Positions 1 through 6,122 of a stretch of 10,845 nt of DNA are shown in pieces (the first letter of the stretch is position 1; each line of letters opens with the position of its first letter). The stretch is from Lachnospiraceae bacterium UBA3850 (GTDB lineage Bacteria; Bacillota; Clostridia; Lachnospirales; Lachnospiraceae). Position numbers and translations under genes: made by a program. The DNA is taken from assembly GCA_002392655.1 (NCBI GenBank), contig DGHK01000025.1, forward strand, positions 1 to 10,845, written 5' to 3'. The notes under the pieces are model-generated. The model ran no database searches. It had not been told where the DNA came from and saw nothing but the letters and a program-made list of their open reading frames with translations.

Positions 1-698
1 AGGAACTTGATAAACTGAGGATTGATACCATTCAGTCTTGATGAACTCTCATTGATACCTACTGCCTGTGTATAAAGTCCAAGCGTAGTAAACTTAAGCA
101 CCAGCATAATGATGATAACGCATATCATTGCTATAAAGAATGGTGTCGGAATCGGAATACCCGGTATATATCCTCCGAAATATCCGAATGATGGCTCGCT
201 TATGATAGGAAGCTCATTGTTGTTGATCCATGCAGCGATTGAACGTCCTGCAGTAAACAGTATCAGCGTCGCCACCATAGGCTGTATCTTAAAGTACGCC
301 ACCAAAATTCCATTAAATGCACCGAAGAGCATTGCTACTAAACATGCTAAAAGGAACGCTACAATTATAGGAGCACTAAGTATATTAGTGTTATCATCGT
401 TCCTAAGGACTCTCAGGATAACACTTCCGGCGATAGCTATAGCTGCACCAACACTGATATCCTGTCCGCCTGAAGCAGCAGTAACAAGTGTCATACCGAT
501 TGCCAGGATGGCAAGCTCTGAGCCATAATCAAGTATGGTAATGAGATAACCTGAAAGTACCGGATCACCATCACTGTTATATCCCTTGGTTATAGTGAAG
601 AAAGACGGATCTACGATCAGATTGAAGATAGCAAGTGCTACTATAGCTGCTAAAGGGATAAGTAATTGTTTGTTAAATGCTATTCTTTTCTTTCCCAT
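1..698 (-). CDS. Sugar ABC transporter permease, YtfT/RbsC-like (5' part, cut by window edge)
   Basis: This is the N-terminal part, about 232 codons, of an inner-membrane permease of the ribose/galactose/galactofuranose importer class (BPD_transp_2 family). The frame stays open to the left edge, so the C-terminal third or so is missing. A short basic start (MGKKRIAFNK) leads into a first membrane helix at about residues 12-29. Further hydrophobic helices lie at about 60-75, 85-98, 109-135 and 175-195. The family motif appears as GGQDISVG at 77-84, where relatives usually have GGIDLSVG, and again as FNGILVAYFKIQPMVATL at 128-145. ATG is at 696-698, with GGAGGG at 706-711 seven bases upstream. 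The start lies 3 nt after the ATPase stop, and the ribosome site overlaps the end of that gene, which suggests coupled translation. In ytfQRT-yjfF type systems a second permease gene follows, so one is expected just outside. The family call is firm; the substrate is inferred from context. Confidence 0.9.
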   Translation of the reverse strand, partial: MGKKRIAFNKQLLIPLAAIVALAIFNLIVDPSFFTITKGYNSDGDPVLSGYLITILDYGSELAILAIGMTLVTAASGGQDISVGAAIAIAGSVILRVLRNDDNTNILSAPIIVAFLLACLVAMLFGAFNGILVAYFKIQPMVATLILFTAGRSIAAWINNNELPIISEPSFGYFGGYIPGIPIPTPFFIAMICVIIIMLVLKFTTLGLYTQAVGINESSSRLNGINPQFIKF

Positions 699-701
699 TA
701 C

Positions 702-2231
702 TTAACCCTCCTTTCCTTCTTCTGACTGTCCCGCAATGGTCTTCATGATTCCGCTCTGTGTCAGATCGTCGCCTGTAAGCTCGCCTACCATCTTACGGTC
801 TCTCATGACAACGAGTCTTGAGCAAGTACGAAGCATCTCGTCTGTTTCAGAGGAAATGAATGTGATACTCATTCCTTCAGATGCAAGCTTCAGAACAAGC
901 TTCTGTATATCAACCTTGGTACCTACGTCGATACCTCTGGTTGGTTCATCAAGTATCAGGTATTCCGGATGCATCAGCAGCCATCTGGCCAGAATAACCT
1001 TCTGCTGATTTCCACCTGAAAGTGACTTGATCGGGGTATCTGCCGAAGCAGTTTTTATATCCAGCAAATCGATATATTCCTCTGCCAGCTTATATGTTTT
1101 CGCCTTCGAATATGGTTTAAAGAAACCACGGAGCACCTGAGATGCAAGTATGATATTCTCTCTTACCGAGAGATCTCCTATGATACCATCCACCTTTCTG
1201 TCTTCCGGCAGATAAGCTATACCATGCTTCATTGCATCCAGCGGTTTGGATATCTTGATATCCTCTCCATGCATCTTTACGTGACCGCCCAGAACTCTGT
1301 CTGCACCGAAGATCGCTCTTACGCTCTCGCTTCGTCCTGATCCGAGAAGTCCTGTAAAGCCGTTTACCTCTCCCTTGTTTATATAGAAGTTGAAAGGACT
1401 TATTCCGGCGTCACTCTGCAGCTGCTCTGCTTCAAATACAGGCGCCTCGTCCGCAGCCTGATCAAATGCTTTTGTATCTCCCTTTATGTCTGACAGATCA
1501 TCCAGCTCTTTACCAAGCATCTTGGATACCAGCTGAACTCTCGGAAGATTTTCTATCTCATATTCTCCGACAAGCTTTCCATCTCTTAAAACCGTTATCT
1601 TGTCACACACTTCATAAACCTGGTCAAGGAAATGTGTAACGAAGATGATACCTACTCCCTTTGCCTTCAGGTCTCTCATAAGACCAAAAAGCTTCTGAAC
1701 CTCACTCTCATCAAGCGATGATGTTGGCTCATCAAGTATCAGAACCTTACACTCCATATCAACCGCTCTCGCAATCGCTACCATCTGCTGCACTGCAAGC
1801 GAACAGCTGGCCAGCTGCTGGGTTGCCTTTGCAGGAATATCAAGAGACTTCAGGATATTATCTGCATCCTCGTTCATTTTCTTCCAGTTACGAAGACGGC
1901 TCTTGGTTCTTCCTATAAACATATTCTCTGCTACCGTAAGATTCGGACAAAGTGTAATTTCCTGATAAACAGTAGAGATTCCCAGATTCTGAGCATCCTG
2001 AGGTGAATGAATATGCACTTCACCTTCGTTACCCTTCAGGAAAATTTCTCCTTCTTCCTTCTCGTATACGCCTGTAATAACCTTGATCAGTGTAGATTTT
2101 CCTGCACCGTTTTCACCCATCAGAGCATGTATCTCGCCCTCACGCAAGGTAAAATCCACAGCCTGAAGAGCACGTACACCCGGAAAGCTTTTATATATAT
2201 TATGTAATTCCAGTACTGCGTTATCTTTCAC
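702..2231 (-). CDS. Sugar ABC transporter ATP-binding protein, two nucleotide-binding domains (YtfR/MglA-like)
   Basis: This 509-residue cytoplasmic ATPase energises the importer formed with the permease encoded just downstream. It is a tandem duplication of ABC domains, as usual in the MglA/RbsA/YtfR family (about 500 residues). Domain 1 has Walker A GENGAGKST at 39-47, Q-loop Q90, a degenerate signature CSLAVQQ at 143-149, Walker B ending D167-E168 and H-loop H200. Domain 2 has a degenerate Walker A-like GLLGSGRSE at 294-302, a canonical LSGGNQQ at 404-410 and Walker B with D428-E429. The altered Walker A in domain 2 is normal for this family and means only one fully competent ATP site. The start is GTG at 2229-2231, not ATG; GAGG at 2239-2242 is 7 nt upstream. 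An 81-nt gap with a strong hairpin separates it from the binding-protein gene before it. The family call is certain; arabinose or arabinofuranose as substrate is inferred. Confidence 0.96.
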   Translation of the reverse strand: MKDNAVLELHNIYKSFPGVRALQAVDFTLREGEIHALMGENGAGKSTLIKVITGVYEKEEGEIFLKGNEGEVHIHSPQDAQNLGISTVYQEITLCPNLTVAENMFIGRTKSRLRNWKKMNEDADNILKSLDIPAKATQQLASCSLAVQQMVAIARAVDMECKVLILDEPTSSLDESEVQKLFGLMRDLKAKGVGIIFVTHFLDQVYEVCDKITVLRDGKLVGEYEIENLPRVQLVSKMLGKELDDLSDIKGDTKAFDQAADEAPVFEAEQLQSDAGISPFNFYINKGEVNGFTGLLGSGRSESVRAIFGADRVLGGHVKMHGEDIKISKPLDAMKHGIAYLPEDRKVDGIIGDLSVRENIILASQVLRGFFKPYSKAKTYKLAEEYIDLLDIKTASADTPIKSLSGGNQQKVILARWLLMHPEYLILDEPTRGIDVGTKVDIQKLVLKLASEGMSITFISSETDEMLRTCSRLVVMRDRKMVGELTGDDLTQSGIMKTIAGQSEEGKEG

Positions 2232-2236
2232 TGTTT

Positions 2237-2242
2237 CACCTC
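2237..2242 (-). promoter_or_regulatory. Ribosome binding site that fixes the ATPase GTG start
   Basis: GAGGTG on the minus strand lies 5-9 nt before the GTG at 2229-2231. No in-frame ATG fits the conserved N-terminus: the nearby ATG at 2242-2244 reads ATG AGG TGA and stops at once. This supports GTG as the true start. Confidence 0.7.
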
Positions 2243-2261
2243 ATTCTTATACCTCTAAAAA

Positions 2262-2293
2262 GGGCACGACATATAACTGTATATGCCGCACCC
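2262..2293 (-). terminator. Intergenic hairpin plus U-run between binding-protein and ATPase genes
   Basis: On the transcribed (minus) strand, 14 bases at 2280-2293 pair with 14 bases at 2262-2275 around a 4-base loop (2276-2279), and five U follow at 2257-2261. Eleven pairs are Watson-Crick and three are G-U wobbles (one U-G and two G-U). Those three positions are mismatches on the plus strand, so the fold works only in minus-strand RNA. It starts 20 nt after the stop of the binding-protein gene. It has the shape of an intrinsic terminator. Because the ATPase lies in the same direction 31 nt beyond with no clear promoter, partial termination or a 3'-end stabilising hairpin is more likely than full termination. 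Such hairpins commonly make binding protein more abundant than its membrane partners. Confidence 0.75.
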
Positions 2294-2312
2294 CTCTCAG
2301 TTTTATTTAAAC

Positions 2313-3347
2313 TTAGATTCCGTAGTTATCAACGTCTTCCTGAGTAATAGTTGTTGCGTCAAATCCCTTTTCTTCCATGATGATTGTCTTCTCTGAAAGT
2401 GTCTCGCCATTTTCAAGCTTCTTGATAACGTCATCAATATACTTAGCCTGGAAAGGATTACACTGTCCATCATAGTTCCAGTTCTTGTTAAGGAGCTCTT
2501 CAAGTGCCCACTTGTTACAGTCAAATCCCATTACTACTACGTCTTTATCAACACCGTGTGAGATGTTAGCCTTGTCAAGTGCCTCTACAGCACCCTTAGC
2601 CATATCGTCGTTCTCTGCATAGATTACGTTGAACTTCTCGCCTGAATCGATAACTGACTGAACGATCTGCTGAGCCTTCTCTGCATTCCACTCAGCTGTC
2701 TGCTGCTGAACGATGTTCCATCCATTTTCCTTAGCCATAGTATCAAGTGCTCCTGATCTACCCTGCTGAGCTGCTGATCCCATAACACCCTGAAGGTGGA
2801 TTATGTTGTACTCGCCGAGGTTCTGATCCTTAAGCCAGTTAGCTGCTGTCTCGCCTTCCTTGTCCATATCAGATACGATTGATGCCTCATAGAGACTGTC
2901 ACTTGCATCGATAGTACGGTCGAAGAGGATAACTCTAACGCCTGCGTCCTGTGCATCCTTAAGTACGCTGTCCCAACCTGATGTATCAGCTGCTGAAAGA
3001 AGCAGATAGTCAACGCCGTCCTGGATGAACTTCTGAGCTGATGTGATCTGCTCATCATTCTTTAAGCTGTAAGCAAATGATGCATCATATCCATTTGCCT
3101 CACAGAACATAGCCTTGAGATCCTTATCGTTTGCTGTACGATATCCGGACTCGTTAGGATCGTTATTGATGATACCAACCTTGATTAAGTCTCCGCCGCC
3201 GCCCGATGTGTCGGCTGCTGTAGTAGCCTCTGTATCGCCTGATCCTGAATCTGATTTCTTGTCATCAGATGAACCACATGCTGCCATTGAGAGCACCATT
3301 GTGGATGCAACGAGAGTTGCAAGTAACTTTCTACCAAATTTCTTCAT
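2313..3347 (-). CDS. Sugar-binding lipoprotein of the ABC importer (YtfQ-like, periplasmic-binding-protein type 1)
   Basis: This 344-residue solute-binding lipoprotein probably delivers sugar to the importer encoded downstream. The signal peptide has basic residues at 2-7, a hydrophobic stretch at 8-21 and a lipobox SMAAC with the lipidated Cys at 24. A Gly/Ser/Asp/Thr-rich linker (25-53) follows, typical of Gram-positive lipoproteins. The mature fold begins at LIKVGI (54-59). YtfQ-class landmarks are ESGYRTAN (66-73), DTSGWDSVL (121-129), the DR pair at 143-144, a YAENDD stretch in the C-terminal lobe and QCNPFQA further on. It is related to the binding protein at 3559-4644 but clearly diverged: in the ungapped block 122-148 versus 114-140 of that protein, 14 of 27 residues match. 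ATG is at 3345-3347, with a strong GGAGGG at 3356-3361 eight nt upstream. The preceding terminator implies its own promoter. Ligand is inferred as L-arabinose, perhaps the furanose form; galactofuranose or another pentose is possible. Confidence 0.93.
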   Translation of the reverse strand: MKKFGRKLLATLVASTMVLSMAACGSSDDKKSDSGSGDTEATTAADTSGGGGDLIKVGIINNDPNESGYRTANDKDLKAMFCEANGYDASFAYSLKNDEQITSAQKFIQDGVDYLLLSAADTSGWDSVLKDAQDAGVRVILFDRTIDASDSLYEASIVSDMDKEGETAANWLKDQNLGEYNIIHLQGVMGSAAQQGRSGALDTMAKENGWNIVQQQTAEWNAEKAQQIVQSVIDSGEKFNVIYAENDDMAKGAVEALDKANISHGVDKDVVVMGFDCNKWALEELLNKNWNYDGQCNPFQAKYIDDVIKKLENGETLSEKTIIMEEKGFDATTITQEDVDNYGI

Positions 3348-3368
3348 AAATAAAACCCTCCATCCATT

Positions 3369-3386
3369 TTTATAAAGTTTATAAAG
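3369..3386. repeat. Tandem 9-bp repeat TTTATAAAG x2 in the leader
   Basis: Plus-strand TTTATAAAG occurs at 3369-3377 and again at 3378-3386, followed by a partial third copy (TTT). Each unit contains the 8-bp palindrome TTTATAAA. It sits 8-25 nt upstream of the GGAGGG ribosome site of the importer binding-protein gene. It may be only low-complexity AT sequence, or an A/U-rich element affecting initiation or mRNA stability. Confidence 0.5.
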
Positions 3387-3430
3387 TTTTTCCGTTACTT
3401 ATGGGTAGAGTGTAGCAAAATAAAAAACCA

Positions 3431-3475
3431 TTTGATACGGACTATTTTTCGATTTTTTTTAGAATTTTTATCAAA
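3431..3475. repeat. Spaced inverted repeat TTTGATA ... TATCAAA, candidate operator
   Basis: TTTGATA at 3431-3437 is the exact reverse complement of TATCAAA at 3469-3475, with a 31-nt AT-rich spacer. The half-sites are 38 bp centre to centre, not far from four helical turns, and lie just upstream of where the importer promoter should be. A regulator site is possible, but seven AT-rich bases can pair by chance in such sequence. Confidence 0.3.
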
Positions 3476-3476
3476 G

Positions 3477-3510
3477 AAAAATGGACCGGAACCATGTCCG
3501 ATCCATTTTT
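3477..3510 (-). terminator. Intrinsic terminator after the sensor/catabolic unit
   Basis: The arms 3477-3485 and 3502-3510 pair perfectly over 9 bp (AAAAATGGA/TCCATTTTT). A one-base mismatch (3486/3501) follows, then 4 more GC-rich pairs (3487-3490 with 3497-3500) around a 6-base loop ACCATG. The descending arm on the minus strand ends in UUUUU then CUUU. It lies about 48 nt past the stop of the binding-protein gene at 3559 and before the importer leader. The flanking A/T runs make it potentially bidirectional, but all neighbouring genes use the minus strand. Confidence 0.82.
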
Positions 3511-3558
3511 ATGATTTTTTACAAAAAAAGTTGAAAATGTTATTCAATTGTCAAAACA

Positions 3559-4644
3559 CTAGTATTCTCTGCTTCTTATTACCTCATCTGAAAATATGGT
3601 TATATCATACTCTACATCATCTATCTGAACGCTTTTTACAGTATCATCAACAGCGAAAACGCTCTCATTTACATATGTATACTTCTGGAAATCCTCTCCG
3701 TTTTTTACCTTGTTTATAAGCTCCTTCAGGTAGGATCCCTGAAGCGGATTACACTCTACATCCAGTGCAATTTTGCCCTCCTTCATCATGTTAAGTCCCG
3801 AATGGGCAGCATCGAAGGATATGATAAGTATCTCTCCGTTTGCTATATCTGTTCCAACCTTTCGACCGGACTCTTCGATTGCTTCTATGGCACCTACTGC
3901 CTCATTATCATTTTCGCAGTAAACCACGTTGATATCCTCATGTTCCTTAAGGAGTGATTCCATAACCTCCTTACCCTTCGCCTGTGTATAATCGGCAGGA
4001 ACCTCAGCCAGAATAGTCCATCCATATTTAGCAGCTGCGTTCTCAAGTCCTCCGGTTCTTCCTATCTGCGCTGTCGCACCAAGCGTTCCCTGTATATCAA
4101 CAATCCTCAGATCCTCCGGATTAATACCCTTCTTCGCTGTAAAACTATTCAGCCATTCACAAGCCAGATCACCTTCACGCTTGAAGTCTGAGCCTACCCA
4201 GGCGGTATAGAGATATGTATCCTCAACATCAACCATTCTGTCAACTACGATAACAGGGATTCCGGCATCCTTCGCTTCCTGAAGAACAGTATCCCATCCG
4301 GTTTCCGTTACAGGCGCAAGAACTATGAAGTCAACCTCCTGCTGGATAAAATTCCTAATGGCCAGTATCTGTTTATCCTGCTTCTGCTGAGCATCATCAA
4401 ACATAAGTTCAAAGCCATTCGCTCTGGTAAGAATATTTCTGATAGATTCTGTGTTTGCAACACGCCAGTCAGACTCGGCGCCGAGCTGCGAGAAACCAAC
4501 TGTTATGAGTTCCTTCTGCTTCTCGGAATCCTTACTCTCCTTTTTCTCAGAACCGCAACCGCTGAGCAAAAGCAGGGTCACCATAACAAGACTTATCAGT
4601 TTTTTATATACTTTCTTTTTTGCTGTACTTATTTTATCACTCAT
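3559..4644 (-). CDS. YtfQ-like sugar-binding lipoprotein in the two-component operon (candidate sensory binding protein)
   Basis: This 361-residue extracellular lipoprotein belongs to the periplasmic-binding-protein type 1 fold. A basic N-terminus (4-15) and hydrophobic segment (16-28) lead to the lipobox LLSGC with Cys at 30, then a charged linker. The mature domain starts at LITVGFSQLGAESDWRVAN (46-64), which resembles E. coli YtfQ more closely than does the second binding protein in this window. Other YtfQ-like stretches are QQKQDKQI (86-93), VTETGWDTVL (112-121) and the DR pair at 135-136. The C-terminus extends beyond the last conserved strand with an acidic tail. TAG stop is at 3559-3561. 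ATG is at 4642-4644, 10 nt after the kinase stop, with only a weak AAGGA overlapping that stop, so translational coupling is likely. Its place directly behind a sensor kinase, with a terminator before the importer, suggests a sensory role like clostridial XylFII. It could instead be a second uptake protein. Confidence 0.92.
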   Translation of the reverse strand: MSDKISTAKKKVYKKLISLVMVTLLLLSGCGSEKKESKDSEKQKELITVGFSQLGAESDWRVANTESIRNILTRANGFELMFDDAQQKQDKQILAIRNFIQQEVDFIVLAPVTETGWDTVLQEAKDAGIPVIVVDRMVDVEDTYLYTAWVGSDFKREGDLACEWLNSFTAKKGINPEDLRIVDIQGTLGATAQIGRTGGLENAAAKYGWTILAEVPADYTQAKGKEVMESLLKEHEDINVVYCENDNEAVGAIEAIEESGRKVGTDIANGEILIISFDAAHSGLNMMKEGKIALDVECNPLQGSYLKELINKVKNGEDFQKYTYVNESVFAVDDTVKSVQIDDVEYDITIFSDEVIRSREY

Positions 4645-4654
4645 TCACATATCC

Positions 4655-6112
4655 TTAAGTCTTCGGTATCCTGACCAAAACTTTTGTTCCTTCTCCATAC
4701 TCACTCTCAACACTCATGCCATACTCTTCTCCGTAAAGCATCTCAAGTCGCTTCTCAACATTTGCCATGCCGTAACCACTCTGATCATCATCTGTTATAT
4801 GACCGGCAATAAGTGATCTGAGCCTTTCCAGCTCTTCAGGTTTCATACCTATACCATCATCAATTATGCTGAAAACGATAGAATCATTTTCTTCTTTTCC
4901 GAGAACTCTTATCATTCCCTTTCCACGCTTATTCTTGATACCATGATAGAGCGCATTTTCCACTATCGGCTGAAGTGTCAGCTTCTGTATATGATACTCC
5001 AGGATTCCCTCATCAAAATCAATCTCATAATCAAGTATATCCTGATATCTGTATCTCTGTATCTCCAGATAACTCTTTACGTGTTCTCTCTCATTACTTA
5101 TTGTTATCTCGCTCTGTCCCTTACTGAGCGAGATTCTGAAAAAGCTTGAAAGTTCCTGTATGATCTGAATTGCCTTCTGATTCTCGCCGGCCTCAGTCAT
5201 CCAGAGTATTGCATCAAGGGTATTATAAAGGAAATGCGGATTTATCTGTTCTTGCAGAAGTCTGAGCTCAGCATCCTTCAGATTCTCCTGCTCCTTATGG
5301 ATATCCTCAACCAGAGTCTCTATCTCCTTGACCATGGTATTAAAGCTCTCTGCCAAAGTCTTCATCTCATCGTTACTATCCGTATGATACGATACGGAGA
5401 AATCTCCACCGGCAAACTTCTCAGTAACCTCGACGAGCTCCTCCACAGGTTTTGTTATCCTCTTGGAAAGCCTGTGCGAGAGTATGTAGATAACTATTAT
5501 CATAACGATAAAAAGAATGACTATGATTCTGATGGTAAGTAAGAGACTATCAGCCACCTTCTTACGGAGATTTTCCATATTGGTGGCTTCATCATATATA
5601 TATGTCTGAATATCTGTCTGAATCAGCGAAGTGAGCGTGCGGATATTCATATCCAGCATCTCCATATTTTCGTCATAGTGACCGCCCTCTTCCACATTCG
5701 CCAGAATATCATCAACTCTTTCGTCCAGAATTCCCAGAAGCTTTATAAGCGCGGTCAGATCCGAAACCACATTTTCCTCGTTTGCATTTTCCTTAAGCTT
5801 CTGAAAATGTTTTCTCGCGTCACTGATAAGAGCCTTCGGGTCATCATCCTCCAGCTTCTCCTCTGCATCAGTCCAGTTAGCATTTCCGATTATGATCCTG
5901 TACATCACTTCGTCCATATCATTCTTGAAGTCCACGCTGTACTCGTTTGCACCGGTAATGTTTCTTACCAGCTGATCATAATCCTGATAGTATCCGTAGA
6001 GTCTGACTATGGCAAAGCCCAGCAGGAAGATAAACGGTATGACGCATATCCAGATATACTTTATTAATTTAGATTGTATCTTGCTTGCTTTCTTTTTTTT
6101 GCTTTTACTCAT
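4655..6112 (-). CDS. Sensor histidine kinase, YesM/LytS type
   Basis: This 485-residue membrane kinase presumably phosphorylates the AraC-type response regulator encoded just upstream. After a Lys-rich start, TM1 spans about 18-38. An extracytoplasmic part of about 150 residues (40-188) appears all-helical and rich in acidic residues, with no Cache or PAS landmark that I recognise. TM2 is at about 190-211. A HAMP domain follows (about 213-265, starting SHRLSKRITKPVEEL) and a short coiled coil. The His_kinase domain carries QINPHFLYN with phospho-acceptor H293. The ATPase domain has N-box N386 (LQPIVENALYHG), a G1 box DDGIGM at 418-423 and a glycine box SGYGMANV at 445-452. The start ATG (6110-6112) is 10 nt after the regulator stop and lacks a good Shine-Dalgarno, which fits coupled translation. 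A binding-protein gene follows 10 nt downstream. A small helical sensor domain with a dedicated binding protein suggests indirect sugar sensing; the ligand is inferred. Confidence 0.95.
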   Translation of the reverse strand: MSKSKKKKASKIQSKLIKYIWICVIPFIFLLGFAIVRLYGYYQDYDQLVRNITGANEYSVDFKNDMDEVMYRIIIGNANWTDAEEKLEDDDPKALISDARKHFQKLKENANEENVVSDLTALIKLLGILDERVDDILANVEEGGHYDENMEMLDMNIRTLTSLIQTDIQTYIYDEATNMENLRKKVADSLLLTIRIIVILFIVMIIVIYILSHRLSKRITKPVEELVEVTEKFAGGDFSVSYHTDSNDEMKTLAESFNTMVKEIETLVEDIHKEQENLKDAELRLLQEQINPHFLYNTLDAILWMTEAGENQKAIQIIQELSSFFRISLSKGQSEITISNEREHVKSYLEIQRYRYQDILDYEIDFDEGILEYHIQKLTLQPIVENALYHGIKNKRGKGMIRVLGKEENDSIVFSIIDDGIGMKPEELERLRSLIAGHITDDDQSGYGMANVEKRLEMLYGEEYGMSVESEYGEGTKVLVRIPKT

Positions 6113-6122
6113 AAATACCGGC

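Larger units (their letters stand above)
3348..3476 (-). promoter_or_regulatory. Promoter/leader region of the importer operon
   Basis: This AT-rich, gene-free stretch lies between a terminator (3477-3510) and the strong ribosome site of the binding-protein gene, so a promoter is expected here. I see no good TTGACA/TATAAT pair. The best -10-like hexamers on the minus strand (TACACT, CATAAG around 3398-3415) lack a convincing -35. This fits an activator-dependent promoter, as expected if the YesN-type regulator encoded upstream acts here. The region also holds an inverted repeat (3431-3475) and a tandem 9-mer (3369-3386). The location is reasoned from layout; exact elements are not established. 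Confidence 0.45.

Noticed and set aside
109..528. Plus-strand open frame of 139 codons
   Set aside because: It lies opposite the permease gene, whose minus-strand frame shows clear family motifs. The plus-strand product has no recognisable domain or ribosome site.
2801..3058. Minus-strand open frame of 85 codons in another frame of the binding-protein gene
   Set aside because: It overlaps a well-supported lipoprotein gene entirely and has low-complexity, Ser/Arg-rich shadow composition.
3348..3558. Catabolite-repression (cre) site for CcpA
   Set aside because: I looked for TGWAANCGNTNWCA-like sequence on both strands of this gap and found no adequate match.
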